This document shows positions 10,101-19,602 of a DNA stretch of 64,000 nt, piece after piece. The stretch spans positions 19,993 through 83,992 of the forward strand of contig CASFZN010000021.1 in the NCBI GenBank assembly GCA_949299195.1, given 5' to 3'. The stretch comes from an uncultured bacterium (GTDB lineage: Bacteria > Bacillota_I > Bacilli_A > RFN20 > CAG-826). Every line of letters starts with the position of its first letter. The stretch's first letter is position 1. Both the position numbers and the translations under genes were made by a program. Below the pieces are notes generated by a model, which did not search any database, had not been told where the DNA came from, and worked only from the letters and a program-made list of their open reading frames with translations.

Positions 10101-11907
10101 GTAAAACTTCATCTATTTCAGGTGCATTTTTTACCATTTCATTAGTAATATGGGTCTTTTCTTCAATCTTTTTAGGAATAGGAATTTTAGGATTAACAAA
10201 AGTATCAAAGGTATCAACAACCATTCCTCCAACTACTTTAACAGCACCTATTTCAGTGATTCTATCAAGTCTTATCGATAAACCTGTGGTTTCTAAGTCG
10301 AAAGCAACAAAACTTGCATTACTTAACTTTATATCTTTGGGATTAAAGGCAGCGTTTAAATAGTCATTGATCATATAAAGTTCCGATCCATAAAGAATCT
10401 TGACTCCATATTTTTTTCCTGCATTTTGAGCATCAGGGAAAGATTGAACAACTCCATGATCTGTAACAGCGATAGCTTTCATTCCTAAATTTTTAGCATT
10501 TTTAACATAATCTTGGATTTTATTAATGCCATCTAAGTCAGAAAAATTAGTATGTAAATGGAGTTCTACTCTTCTTTCTTCGCCTTGATATTTTTCTTCT
10601 AATAAAGGATCTTCTCCTAAGACTTCGACCTTATGAGCAAAAATTGTGATGTCTTTGCCGTTTCTAATCTCTTTTACCTTACCTTTTACGCGAACATATA
10701 AAAATACTTGTTCTTTACTTTCTTCGGTTTCAGTTATTTTTGAGAATTTATCATCGTTCATCTCTTCTCTTGAAGCACGATATTCAACAACTACTGCACC
10801 TTTATTATCAGTTACACCAAAACGAATATAGAAATTTCCTTTTTCGTCAGTTCTTTTTAAAGAATAATTAAATGCTCTTCCTTCAAATTCCATTGGTAAA
10901 GAATTGGCGTTAATTTCAAAAACATTTAACTTTGCATATTCTTTTGGTTTCTTTAAAAGTTCGTAATATTCTTCTCTTTTTTTGTCTCTTAAATAGTTAT
11001 TTTTAGCTTCATATAAAACATAGGATTCAGTTTCTTCTTTTAAAGCCAAAAACTTCTCGTCATATTCTTTTTTTATTTGATTAATGTCAACTTCTTCATT
11101 ATGAATCGATTCAATATCTTCATTTATACCTTCATAATAAGGCTCTTCTTCATAATATTCTTTCTTTTCATAATCACTATCTTGAGGAGGAATTTCTTCT
11201 TCATTTATTAACTCATTAGAAGAATCAAAAGAAATGAATTCTTCATCTTCTTTTTCCATACTATTTAAATCAAATTCTGGGGTTTTTTCTTCTTCGATTA
11301 TTGTTTCTTCATTTATAGTGACTTCTTCTTTTTGGTCTACTATTTTAATAGTATCATCGATATTTTTAGCTTCTTCTTTTTTAGTTTTAATTCTAATTAA
11401 ATCTTGATAAAAAAGCATTTCTTCATCTGTTAAAGAGTGGACCTCAAAATCTTTTATTGGATAATCAAAGTTTATAAAAGAAAATAAATCTTCTAAATCT
11501 TTTTTAATTAATAAGAAAGCTTGATGTTCTTCTTCATCTTTAAAATAAAGATAAATTCCATTTTTCTTATATAAACTATAGTTATATTCATCAAAAGATT
11601 TGTTGAAAATAAATTCATCAATAAATTCTTTTATTTCTACATCATTAAATTCTTTATCATAGGTGAAATAAATTTCGTATTCATAATTTATATTTTCTTC
11701 AATATTTCTTAAAAATAAGTCTAAGGTTCTATATTTCCAAGGGTTTTTCTTACGAATATGGTATAAAAACTTAGGTTTTTCATTTTTTTCTCTACTTGCT
11801 TTTTGAATACTTACAAACTCTAAATCACTAAAATCATTAAGGTAATCTTCTAATTTTAAAGAATGTAAAAATCTAAGCATCAATTCTTTTTTATTATCTT
11901 TATTCAC
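7165..11907 (-). CDS. polC: DNA polymerase III alpha subunit, Gram-positive type PolC
   Basis: The replicative polymerase with built-in proofreading, 1580 residues against about 1440 in Bacillus. Domains in order: an N-terminal region with an acidic low-complexity insert at about 190-300; an OB-fold region; the first PHP half (ELHLHTNFSDLDG, about 446); a DEDD 3'-5' exonuclease inserted in PHP (FVAFDLETTGLS, about 533); the second PHP half; a zinc finger CPKC...CPEC near 1035-1070; and the polymerase core with TPDIDLNFPADF near 1090. The start is GTG, 7 bases after the strong site AAAGGGGG. The extra length comes mostly from the acidic insert. It follows rseP as in Bacillus, but proS is missing between them. 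Confidence 0.97.
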   Translation of the reverse strand: MNKDNKKELMLRFLHSLKLEDYLNDFSDLEFVSIQKASREKNEKPKFLYHIRKKNPWKYRTLDLFLRNIEENINYEYEIYFTYDKEFNDVEIKEFIDEFIFNKSFDEYNYSLYKKNGIYLYFKDEEEHQAFLLIKKDLEDLFSFINFDYPIKDFEVHSLTDEEMLFYQDLIRIKTKKEEAKNIDDTIKIVDQKEEVTINEETIIEEEKTPEFDLNSMEKEDEEFISFDSSNELINEEEIPPQDSDYEKKEYYEEEPYYEGINEDIESIHNEEVDINQIKKEYDEKFLALKEETESYVLYEAKNNYLRDKKREEYYELLKKPKEYAKLNVFEINANSLPMEFEGRAFNYSLKRTDEKGNFYIRFGVTDNKGAVVVEYRASREEMNDDKFSKITETEESKEQVFLYVRVKGKVKEIRNGKDITIFAHKVEVLGEDPLLEEKYQGEERRVELHLHTNFSDLDGINKIQDYVKNAKNLGMKAIAVTDHGVVQSFPDAQNAGKKYGVKILYGSELYMINDYLNAAFNPKDIKLSNASFVAFDLETTGLSIRLDRITEIGAVKVVGGMVVDTFDTFVNPKIPIPKKIEEKTHITNEMVKNAPEIDEVLPKFLEFIKGSILIAHNADFDYEMINEPYRKIYGEDLDVPVIDTLALSRYIFPEKTRHSLGALCKNFDVDYDEDEAHRADYDANVLASCWIGLQGLLSRKFNGLSHKDLEKLEIPQELYKNLRGNHVTVLCKDREGLKDLYKIVSLSHTDYIGKVPLTPRSLIEKYRGHLLVGSACFNGEVFYSTTNRNDEKLNEAISFYDYIEIQPLKNYSYLINTEEILNFDVLKSYLKTIIEHAEKMNKPVVATGDTHYLYKSMKLYRDVFIATEGIGKTRHPLNPYYRKKYGYFDNPDQEFMTTQDMLDAFAWLEDEEKIQEYVIKNTNLIADMCESITPIDDKLYTPTIDNVEGKLKDIVYERAYREYGNPLPEIIANRLNAELKGIIDNGFAVIYYIAHLLVKKTNERGYIVGSRGSVGSSFVAYCAGITEVNALAPHYRCPKCKHFEWHDTRDGVTSGYDLPDKVCPECGTMMVKDGQTIPFETFLGFSAEKTPDIDLNFPADFKDVAHNFTKELWGDDNVFRAGTIANAEFKTCKKYVRDYFDFMNIDNNAVSWNLVEGIASGCVGVKRTTGQHPGGIIVIPTEYSVYDFTPIQYPANEKDSSWKTTHFAYKALHETVLKLDMLGHVDPQALKMMSDLTGVKVEDINVGDREALSIFQNNKALKMKHKYIKVDDVATTGIPEFGTNFVKQIVREVKPKSFSDLVIISGLSHGTNVWSGNAQDLVKNGFTNLRGVIGCRDDIMTYLISMGIDKSLSFKIMEKVRKGKSLSDEEVAEMKRHNVPDYYISSCDKIKYLFPKGHACAYVIMALRVAYFKVYYPLEYYATFFTLRCDQYDIETMCKGLDAIWEKLEYYRKRKDSKNPEDKLSTKEIDINDTLIAALEFAERGYKFEMVDIYRSDPDKFIVDHDKKSLIPPFRVIDGLGLSVGNEIVKARNESPFYSIEDFQKRGKVSQTLVDVMKNLGALKDLRETETLDLFTDFM

Positions 11908-12052
11908 AATTTTTACCCCCTTTAATTTAAAAATAGTTATACCTTTATATATTATTTAATAGAATTAATTAACATCAAAATATAAATAAAATTTAATAAA
12001 TCTTATTAAATGTATCACCAATAATAAAATTATAATTCTTTAATTTAAAGAA

Positions 12053-13708
12053 TTAAAATAATGAAACAATATCTTTAATGATAATTCCAAACATCAAGGC
12101 AAAAAGGAGAATTAATCCAATAGCAGACATAATATTTTTAACTTTTGGAGGAATTTCCCATTCTTTATACTCTTCTTCTTTTAAAGAAACATCCACTACT
12201 TCTTTATTACTATTTTCTTCGATATTATCGCTATTTTCTATAGGAGTAACTAAAGAAGAAACGCTTTCTTTAGTTTCATTATTTTCTAAAATAACTTCGT
12301 TATTTGTTTCATTAATATTACCTTCTAAAACAGGTTCATCACCTTTTCTTCTTTTTTGCTTAGAAGCCCAAATAGCTTTTTTAACTAAGTTGACACTACC
12401 TTCAACAATTTCTACTAAAATTTGCCATCCATCTAGTCCTGGGAAAGGAAGAAGATTAAATAAAGCAAGATTAACACTGATCATTCCCCAAGTTTCTAAA
12501 TAGAAAGAGAAAGGATAGTTATTTAAAATTTGAGTAGTTTGAGTAAAAATAGCAATTGGCCCGCCAATATTAGACCAGCTTTCTGCTTTATAAAATAATT
12601 GTCCGATTGCATCAGCAATTAAGGTAGTTGAATCAACCCATTTTTTACCAGCATAACCAAAAGCATCCCATCCAAGCCATTCAAATTTAACATACATTCC
12701 AAGACCTAAACTCGAATAATTATTTAAAGAATCTTTATGGAAAGTAACATTAAAAAGTTGTGACTCAACATCAGTTCCGTCATTGATATATTTAGAAAAA
12801 AGAATATCTAAATTTATATCCATCATTTGATTTTCATTAACTCCAACAAATTCATATCCATTATTTGCAGGAGCAATTAAAGGAATAACATAATTTGATT
12901 CACTTGGAACATCGATAAAGTTTTCGCCATCTAATACTTTAATATCGCTTATTTCACTAGGAATTGAATCCATGGTGAAGCCTTCATAAAATTTGAAGCA
13001 TTTAGAATAATCAGTATCGTTATATCCGTAATTTGATGTATCAAGAAGGTAGACTATATCGCTACTTTCTCCATTTACTATTGTATTTTGAGCATTACCA
13101 ACATTAGATAATGTAACGGTTTGAACATGTTCATTACCGCTTACATCCTTATAAGTATAAGTATATTGATAGGTATTAAAATTAATGAATGATTGTTCAA
13201 TGAATTCTTTTTCTTCTAAAGTTAAAAGATTGCCTTCGCTATTTTTAAAGTTTTCATCGAATGTTTCTTCATCTAAAATTGAAACGACATTAACGATAGG
13301 ATCATTAGTTAATTGAGGACTACTTACGGCACTAATAAAAAAGATAATGTAGGCTAAAATAAAGTTCATTATAATGCCTGCCGACATGATAATGATTCTT
13401 TTCCATCTTTTAATTCCGACTAAACTTCTTTCTCTAGGGACGTCGACGTAATCTGGACTATCCTTATCTTCATCATCACTCTCTTCGCCATACATTCTGA
13501 CATATCCTCCAAGAGGAATGATTCCGACGCAGAATTTAGTTTCGCCCTTTTTCCTTTTATATTTAATAATTTTTGGTCCAAAACCTATTGAAAATTCACT
13601 ACAAAATACATTGAAACTTTTTGCTGCAATAAAATGTCCTAATTCATGAATTGTAACTAAAACCCCTAATGCAATAAAAAATAATAGTAAAGAAATAATA
13701 AAATCCAT
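12053..13708 (-). CDS. rseP: Site-2 intramembrane zinc protease, RseP family
   Basis: A 551-residue membrane metalloprotease that cleaves membrane-anchored substrates within the bilayer. The zinc motif HELGH is at residues 21-25 in the first helix. The third-ligand motif NLLPFPGLDGW is near 417. Membrane helices lie at about 1-20, 105-125, 375-400 and at the C-terminus. Bacillus RasP is about 420 residues; the extra here is a large extracytoplasmic segment of about 240 residues in which no clear PDZ signature is seen, and an acidic loop of about 75 residues near 450-520. The gene lies in the dxr-rseP-polC order of Bacillus. An AT-rich hairpin overlaps the stop codon. Confidence 0.92.
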   Translation of the reverse strand: MDFIISLLLFFIALGVLVTIHELGHFIAAKSFNVFCSEFSIGFGPKIIKYKRKKGETKFCVGIIPLGGYVRMYGEESDDEDKDSPDYVDVPRERSLVGIKRWKRIIIMSAGIIMNFILAYIIFFISAVSSPQLTNDPIVNVVSILDEETFDENFKNSEGNLLTLEEKEFIEQSFINFNTYQYTYTYKDVSGNEHVQTVTLSNVGNAQNTIVNGESSDIVYLLDTSNYGYNDTDYSKCFKFYEGFTMDSIPSEISDIKVLDGENFIDVPSESNYVIPLIAPANNGYEFVGVNENQMMDINLDILFSKYINDGTDVESQLFNVTFHKDSLNNYSSLGLGMYVKFEWLGWDAFGYAGKKWVDSTTLIADAIGQLFYKAESWSNIGGPIAIFTQTTQILNNYPFSFYLETWGMISVNLALFNLLPFPGLDGWQILVEIVEGSVNLVKKAIWASKQKRRKGDEPVLEGNINETNNEVILENNETKESVSSLVTPIENSDNIEENSNKEVVDVSLKEEEYKEWEIPPKVKNIMSAIGLILLFALMFGIIIKDIVSLF

Positions 13709-13764
13709 AATAAATAAATAACTTCCTTTTTATATTGTTAACTGTTAAAGTCTACTATTTTTAA

Positions 13765-15015
13765 TTAATTTAACTCATTTTCTTTCAATAATTTAATGAA
13801 ATAGTTAGTTTTATCTTTAACAAGAGTAATTAATTTTACGATATCTTCTTCTTTTAATTGGAAAGAAGACGTAATTAACGACTTATTGATATTAGTTTCC
13901 TTATAAGTCTCATCTATTTTATCAAGTATTACTTTTATATCAATATAATTGATTTCTTTATTTAAGAAGGCTTCAACTAAAACTTCGTTAGCGCTATTAA
14001 TAATTAAGCCTTCAATACCTTTAATTTTAATAATTTCATATCCTAAATTAATTAAAGGAAATTTAATTTCATCAACCCTTGTAAGGTTATATGATTTTAA
14101 ATCGTTAGTATAAACTGTATCTTTAAATTCGTTGTGTTTAGTATTAAATTCATATAAATTCAAAGCATCGATTAATGGAGTTTCCATTGTTGCTTTCCCT
14201 ACACTTAATTTATAGGTTCCATCTTTTAATTTAATAAAACTATGAACAGTCGAAGTTTTATCGATTACAACCTTGATTTTATCAATATCAAATTTAAATA
14301 AATAATAAGCTTCAACGATTTCAAAAGCTTTATTCATTAAGGTAGAAGAATCAATAGTAATCTTTTTACCCATTTTAAAATTTGGATGTTTTAAAGCATC
14401 TTCAACCTTAATATTTTTAAATTCTTCGAGATCTAAATTTAAAAAAGGACCACCAGAACAGGTAATATAAATTGCTTCAACCTCACTTCTATCAACTCTT
14501 TTAAGAAGTTTAAAAAGTGCAGAATGTTCACTATCAAGAGGATAAATGAAGGTTTCATTAGGAAATTCTTCATTTAATTTTTCAATCTTTTCATCAATAA
14601 TTTCTCCTGCAACAACAAGCGATTCTTTATTTGCTAAAAAGATTTTCTTTTTTAAATCTAAACATTTAAGGGTAGGTAAAATTCCAGCACTTCCGCTTAA
14701 AGCATTTAAAACATATTCGCTATTTACTTCTTCAATAAAATCTAAAAGATTATAGTCATCTTTTAAATATCTAATTTCAAACTTTCTAAAACGAAATTTT
14801 TCAGCAATATATTCAGCTTTTATCTTATTTTCACAATAAAAATATCTTAATTTTTTATAAGATTTTAAAAATTTAGTTAAAGTTTCATTTGTGACATTTT
14901 CTTTGATTGCAATTCCTTTAACTAAATAATCTTTTCTTTTTCTTAAAATGTTTAGGGCTTGATTTCCTACACTTCCAGAAGCTCCCAAAACTAAAATTTC
15001 TTTTTTATTTTTCAT
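13765..15015 (-). CDS. dxr: 1-deoxy-D-xylulose 5-phosphate reductoisomerase
   Basis: Converts DXP to MEP with NADPH, the committing step of the MEP isoprenoid pathway. The NADPH loop GASGSVGNQAL is at about 7-17. LANKESLVVAG and LDSEHSALFKLL are the conserved metal and substrate segments (DSEH holds metal ligands). The substrate loop ITCSGGPF and the region HPNFKMGKKITIDSSTLMNK are intact, as is the C-terminal helical domain. Length 416, slightly above the family norm. It lies between cdsA and rseP as in Bacillus, although uppS, a user of the pathway's products, is absent from its usual place. Confidence 0.95.
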   Translation of the reverse strand: MKNKKEILVLGASGSVGNQALNILRKRKDYLVKGIAIKENVTNETLTKFLKSYKKLRYFYCENKIKAEYIAEKFRFRKFEIRYLKDDYNLLDFIEEVNSEYVLNALSGSAGILPTLKCLDLKKKIFLANKESLVVAGEIIDEKIEKLNEEFPNETFIYPLDSEHSALFKLLKRVDRSEVEAIYITCSGGPFLNLDLEEFKNIKVEDALKHPNFKMGKKITIDSSTLMNKAFEIVEAYYLFKFDIDKIKVVIDKTSTVHSFIKLKDGTYKLSVGKATMETPLIDALNLYEFNTKHNEFKDTVYTNDLKSYNLTRVDEIKFPLINLGYEIIKIKGIEGLIINSANEVLVEAFLNKEINYIDIKVILDKIDETYKETNINKSLITSSFQLKEEDIVKLITLVKDKTNYFIKLLKENELN

Positions 15016-15075
15016 AGAAATTTACTCACATTTATAGAATAAATAATTTAAACTCTACTATTTTAAAGAGTTTAT

Positions 15076-16191
15076 CTATGCTATAAATGCAGCTCCATCT
15101 TTCATTGCAATAATAATTAAAGAAACAACAATTGAACTAATTATTATTGAATCGAATCTATCTAAAATTCCGCCATGAGATTTTAAAATAGTTCCAAAAT
15201 CTTTAATGTGATATCCTCTTTTAATTGATGAGAATAATAAATCACCAAATGTACCAGCAAAAGGCATAACTATCGAAAGAATTAAAATATTATACCAGTG
15301 TTTAAAATCTAAAACTGCTTCTAATAATGGAACTTTAAAATAGGATAACAACATTCCAAATCCAAAGCTGATAATAAATGATGTGATAATTCCTCCAACA
15401 AATCCTGCCCAAGTTTTTTTAGGAGAAATGTTAGGACACATCTTTCTTTTTCCAAATAAAACTCCAAAAATATAAGCTCCAACATCATTTAAAGTTGTAC
15501 CAGCTAAAACATAAAATAATAGCGCAGTAGACTCTAAATATTTAAATGTCGTGCTCATATCAGCAGTACTTTCGTAGGTAGAATAAGGTAAGAACCTTAA
15601 ATAAATTAAACATTGAAGTCCAAAACTACAAACAAATAACATTACTATAAAATAGAAAGCATCGAAGATTTTGAACTCTTTATCGTAGAAAACTTGAAGG
15701 AAAAATAATAAGAAACATAAACAAACAGTGGTTATAGAAAGTTGAGGAGAAGCAAACGATTTTGCTAAATCATAAGTAAACCCTTCACCAGTCCCATTCG
15801 CAATGTTGAAATGAATATATTTTTCAACTATATCTTTTAGAAAAATATAGAAAACCAGCGTAAACATCATGATGAACGCAAAAACATATACACTAGTTTT
15901 AAACTTATTTTCAATCGATTGAGGGGCTCTACAAATCTCTAAAGTAATGATAATTGCAAGTAAAACAATATATGCAATCCAAGTCCAAAGTCCAAAGAAA
16001 ACGCACGGAATAGTAACCGCTAAAATTATTATTGCCATGACGCTTCTAGCAAAAAGATTTGACTTAGCCTCTTTATTAAGTTGATTTATATGATGTTCTC
16101 GATTTTGAAGTTTAAACTCTTCATTTTTGGCTAATTCATCGCTTTTTTGTTCTTTTATTTCTTCAGTATTTTTAACTTCCCTGTTTTTCAT
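15076..16191 (-). CDS. cdsA: Phosphatidate cytidylyltransferase
   Basis: Makes CDP-diacylglycerol from phosphatidic acid and CTP, the branch point of phospholipid synthesis. A multi-pass membrane protein of 371 residues. The segment SPKKTWAGFVGG is near 253 and the signature SSIKRGYHIKDFG...SHGGILDRFDS is near 325-350. The first 45 residues are a charged cytoplasmic extension not usual in the family. It sits after frr, where uppS would normally come between. Confidence 0.94.
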   Translation of the reverse strand: MKNREVKNTEEIKEQKSDELAKNEEFKLQNREHHINQLNKEAKSNLFARSVMAIIILAVTIPCVFFGLWTWIAYIVLLAIIITLEICRAPQSIENKFKTSVYVFAFIMMFTLVFYIFLKDIVEKYIHFNIANGTGEGFTYDLAKSFASPQLSITTVCLCFLLFFLQVFYDKEFKIFDAFYFIVMLFVCSFGLQCLIYLRFLPYSTYESTADMSTTFKYLESTALLFYVLAGTTLNDVGAYIFGVLFGKRKMCPNISPKKTWAGFVGGIITSFIISFGFGMLLSYFKVPLLEAVLDFKHWYNILILSIVMPFAGTFGDLLFSSIKRGYHIKDFGTILKSHGGILDRFDSIIISSIVVSLIIIAMKDGAAFIA

Positions 16192-16244
16192 TTTTAAACT
16201 TAACCGCTTTGATATTTATTATTAATAAAAATGAAAAAGAAGGA

Positions 16245-16790
16245 TTAAACCTTCATGATTTCATCATTCTTTTCTTTTAAAATCTTATCTACCTTTTGAG
16301 TAAATTCATCAATTAATTTTTGAACTTCTGCTTCTTCTAATTTACGGGTGTCTTCAGTATAAGAATCGTCTTTTTTAATAGCTTCGATGGCATCACGTCT
16401 GACACTTCTTAAAGCAACTTTAGCTTCTTCGCCATAATTTTTAGCTTTTTTAGTTAATTCTTTTCTCCTATCTTCAGTTAATGCAGGCATATTTAATCTA
16501 ATTTGTTTGCCATCAACAATTGGGTTAATTCCGATATCAGAAGCATTGATTGCAGCAACGATTGATTTAACATCGTTAGAATCAAAAGGAACGATTAAAA
16601 GTTGGCGTGGTTCTGGTACTTTAATTGCTGCAATTTGAGTAACAGGCATCTTATCGCCATAATAATCACAAGTTAAGTTATCAAGTAAAGCAACATTAGC
16701 CCTACCAGTTCTTAAAGTATTTAAAGATGATTCAAGCGAAGCAACGCATTTTTCCATCTTTTCTCTACATTCAGTTAAAATATCAACCAT
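16245..16790 (-). CDS. frr: Ribosome recycling factor
   Basis: Splits post-termination ribosomes together with EF-G. The start is placed at the ATG at 16790 (MVDILTECREKM), giving 181 residues, the normal family length. A longer frame to 16823 exists but would add 11 residues inside pyrH, and the strong ribosome site AAGGGAGG lies 8 to 9 bases before the chosen ATG. The three-helix bundle pattern SLNTLRTGRANVALLDNL and EDRRKELTKKAKNYGEEAKV is clear. It follows pyrH with one base between. Confidence 0.96.
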   Translation of the reverse strand: MVDILTECREKMEKCVASLESSLNTLRTGRANVALLDNLTCDYYGDKMPVTQIAAIKVPEPRQLLIVPFDSNDVKSIVAAINASDIGINPIVDGKQIRLNMPALTEDRRKELTKKAKNYGEEAKVALRSVRRDAIEAIKKDDSYTEDTRKLEEAEVQKLIDEFTQKVDKILKEKNDEIMKV

Positions 16791-16791
16791 T

Positions 16792-17532
16792 TTAGTTTTC
16801 CTCCCTTTTAATTGTTGATCCAATATCTAATCCATTAATGACTTTTAAATAGTTTTCTTCATCATCTCCAGAGAAGATACGGGTTATAACTTCACTATTT
16901 TTTAATAATTCCAAAGCAGGTTTATCCATGACTTTAAGAGATGAATCAATTGCTTCGGTATATGTTAAATTTTTAATAAATTTAGCATTCGCATTTTTAT
17001 TTGGATCGTCACTATATACTCCATCAACTCCATGTTTTCCCATGAGTATAAGTTTTGCATCCATTTCTAATGCTCTTAAAGCGGCACAGGTGTCGGTCGT
17101 ATGTCTTACCTTTCCTACACCACCTGCAAAAAGTAAAACGTATCCTTCTTCTAAATATTTTTTAGCTTCTTCTATATTATATTTAGGAGCAACATCTTCT
17201 ACTTCTAAAGCACTATATAACTTATTTTTAATATTAAATTTAGTAAGGATTGAAGAAATAGCTTTTAAATTAATAACAGTTCCTACCATTCCAAGATAAT
17301 CACCATCTTCGAAAGGAATTCCGTTTTCTTCTGCTATTCTTCCTCTAAAAATATTGCCAGCTCCACAAACAATTCCAACATTAACATTATTTTCTAATAA
17401 TTTTTTAGTTAACGAAGCAATTCCTTCCAATTTTTCTTTTGATAAAATCTTATTGTTAGAAGTATCAAGTAAAGCTTCGCCGCTAAGCTTAATAATCACA
17501 TTAATATTTTTTGAATCACTTTCTTTTTTCAT
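16792..17532 (-). CDS. pyrH: UMP kinase
   Basis: Phosphorylates UMP to UDP, feeding pyrimidine nucleotide supply. 246 residues of the amino-acid-kinase fold. The phosphate loop IIKLSGEALLD is near 14-24, and GIVCGAGNIFRG and GMVGTVINLKAISSIL are the UMP-binding segments. DTCAALRALEMDA and the GKHGVDGVYSDDPNKN loop are typical. The order rpsB-tsf-pyrH-frr matches Bacillus, though a decayed gene separates tsf from pyrH here. Confidence 0.96.
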   Translation of the reverse strand: MKKESDSKNINVIIKLSGEALLDTSNNKILSKEKLEGIASLTKKLLENNVNVGIVCGAGNIFRGRIAEENGIPFEDGDYLGMVGTVINLKAISSILTKFNIKNKLYSALEVEDVAPKYNIEEAKKYLEEGYVLLFAGGVGKVRHTTDTCAALRALEMDAKLILMGKHGVDGVYSDDPNKNANAKFIKNLTYTEAIDSSLKVMDKPALELLKNSEVITRIFSGDDEENYLKVINGLDIGSTIKREEN

Positions 17533-17678
17533 TGTGTAAAATTATATCAAATATTTAAATAAATATTAATCTATAAATTATTTTTTATAAACTTTAAAAA
17601 TCTCGATAATAATCGATACTATATCAATTTTTGTGTATTTATTAAAAAATATTTATCTTTAATAAATATTTTATAGTT

Positions 17679-18590
17679 ATGGCAAAAGAGAAAAAATATC
17701 CATTTATTATAATTCGATTGCAAATTTATATGGCCTATATGAAGTATATTTTTATTGTGAGTTTAATTCTGATGTTTGGAGTAGCTAAATATCATGGTTA
17801 TGGGGCAATCATGATTCATTTTTATATTATTCCCAACCTCGCTCCGATTTTATTTTTAACTATAAAAATGATTAATATAAGTAATAAATATCGGGAATTT
17901 ATAGATAAAAAGTAAGCGTTTAAGATATATTTTTTACCTTTTCTTTTTTTAATTAATGGCATAATCTTTCCGCTTGTTAACAATTATTCTCCAAATGATT
18001 TATAGATACTTATAACTCTTATTATTTCAATTATTATAGAGATTGCATTAATTCTTATATATATTCTTATGATTTTTAGATATAAAAAACGGATTAAAAA
18101 TAGACTTGATATTAAATTAAATAATAATTTAAATGAGTTTTATGAATTATTTTATAATTTAGTAAATCTTAAAAATAACGATAATCTTGGACTTTATAAA
18201 TTCTTGTCATTTCATTCTAACTTATTTTATATAATTAGAATTTTTACTTTAGTTAATTCCGCATGTGTATTAAATTTAGGATTAGTTATGGAATAGTTTG
18301 TTATTTAATTCCTACTGCAGTTTCTATATATAAATTGATTTTAAAAACTAGAAAGAAATTAAAGTCTCTTTAATCCTTTTAAAAATTTTTCATTATGTAA
18401 TACCTTACTTTTAATTTCAATAATTCCGTTTTTCCACAATACTCACGACTTTTTTAATAAAAGATTTTTCTCTTTTAGGCGAATTTATTGCCGGACTTAT
18501 AATAATCGCTTTTTATTTTCTGCCTCTATTTACTTATTTGAGGACCAATCTTTACTTTTAACAATTTAAATAAACCAGATGCTAAAAGTA
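17679..18590 (+). pseudogene. Decayed membrane-protein gene
   Basis: No intact gene lies between pyrH and tsf, but membrane-protein-like coding stretches continue across it in shifting plus-strand frames. The first piece (17679-17915) begins MAKEKKYPFIIIRLQIYMAY and holds two hydrophobic helices. A second piece (18069-18296) begins MIFRYKKRIKNRLDIKL. Just past its stop, at 18296, reading resumes in another frame (GIVCYLIPTAVSIYKLIL). Near 18475-18560 a further piece reads GEFIAGLIIIAFYFLPLF. This looks like one multi-pass membrane protein broken by several shifts and stops. The family is not recognised. Confidence 0.6.
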
Positions 18591-18612
18591 TAAAATTTAA
18601 AGACGATAATAA

Positions 18613-18649
18613 AAAGTCGTAAGAATTTCGCTTCCTACGACTTTATTTT
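18613..18649 (-). terminator. Terminator of rpsB-tsf (works in both directions)
   Basis: A stem of 9 bp (AAAGTCGTA with TACGACTTT) continued by 3 more pairs after one mismatch, with a 6-base loop. T-rich runs flank both sides, so it could also end transcripts coming from the decayed plus-strand gene. Confidence 0.85.
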
Positions 18650-18670
18650 TAAGAGTTTAAAGATTAACAA

Positions 18671-19540
18671 CTATTTAGCTTGAGCCATAACTTCTTCTGC
18701 GAAGTTATCAACTCTTTTTTCTAAACCTTCACCAACTTGGAATCTAACAAATTTTAATAATTTATTGTTCTTTTCCTTGATTGCTTGACCACAAGTTTTA
18801 CCTGGTTCCATTAAGAATTCTTGATCTTCTAAAGTGACTTCACTAAAGACTTTTCTAACCTTGCCTTCAATAATATTTTTGAGAGCAGCTTCAGGTTTAT
18901 TCTTTAATTTTTCATCATTTTTAGCAGATTCAGTTTGAATTGCTCTTTCTTTTTCTAATGTTGCTTCATCGATATCACTTGTTGAGATATAACGTGGTGA
19001 GTTAGCACAGATATGGATAGCTAAACCTTTTGCGAGTTCTGGATCTTCTTTTTCTAAGACTGTAATAACTGCAATTTTACCACCCATATGAATATAGGTT
19101 CCAACACCTTGTTCTTCTTCAGCTTCGACAACTTCGAATCTTCTTAAGGATAATTTTTCGCCTAATTTGACAGTTGCATCGGTGAAATCGCTTGATGCAG
19201 CTTCATTTGCTTCTTCTAAAGTTTTTAATCCGTTTTTAAGAATTAAATCATTAACTTTTAAGACTAATTCTTTAAAAGGATCAGCGTGAGCAACGAAATC
19301 GGTTTCACAGTTAACTTCACTAACAACAACTTTATGACATTTTTCACAAACTGTGATTAATGCTAAACCTTCAGCAGCGATTCTGTCAGCTTTTTTAGCT
19401 TGTTTTGCAATACCTTTTTCTCTTAACCAGTCACATGCTTTATCGACATCATTGTCACATGCATCAAGTGCATTTTTACAATCCATCATACCAGCACCAG
19501 TTCTATCTCTTAAAACTTTAATTAATTCAATGTTTGCCAT
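18671..19540 (-). CDS. tsf: Elongation factor Ts
   Basis: Nucleotide exchange factor for EF-Tu. 289 residues. The N-terminal UBA-like domain has the family signature LRDRTGAGMMDCKNAL at about 10-25, and CETDFVAHADPF near 80 contacts EF-Tu. The C-terminal dimerisation and exchange region ends in VRFQVGEGLEKR. It follows rpsB in the standard pair, 62 bases apart. Confidence 0.97.
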   Translation of the reverse strand: MANIELIKVLRDRTGAGMMDCKNALDACDNDVDKACDWLREKGIAKQAKKADRIAAEGLALITVCEKCHKVVVSEVNCETDFVAHADPFKELVLKVNDLILKNGLKTLEEANEAASSDFTDATVKLGEKLSLRRFEVVEAEEEQGVGTYIHMGGKIAVITVLEKEDPELAKGLAIHICANSPRYISTSDIDEATLEKERAIQTESAKNDEKLKNKPEAALKNIIEGKVRKVFSEVTLEDQEFLMEPGKTCGQAIKEKNNKLLKFVRFQVGEGLEKRVDNFAEEVMAQAK

Positions 19541-19602
19541 TTAAAATAAATTCTCCCTTTTAAATAAGTTTTATTTTTAATTTTGAATAATTTTGAAACT
19601 AA

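Noticed and set aside
16791..16823. Longer frr start inside pyrH
   Set aside because: The ATG at 16790 has an ideal ribosome site and gives the normal family length.
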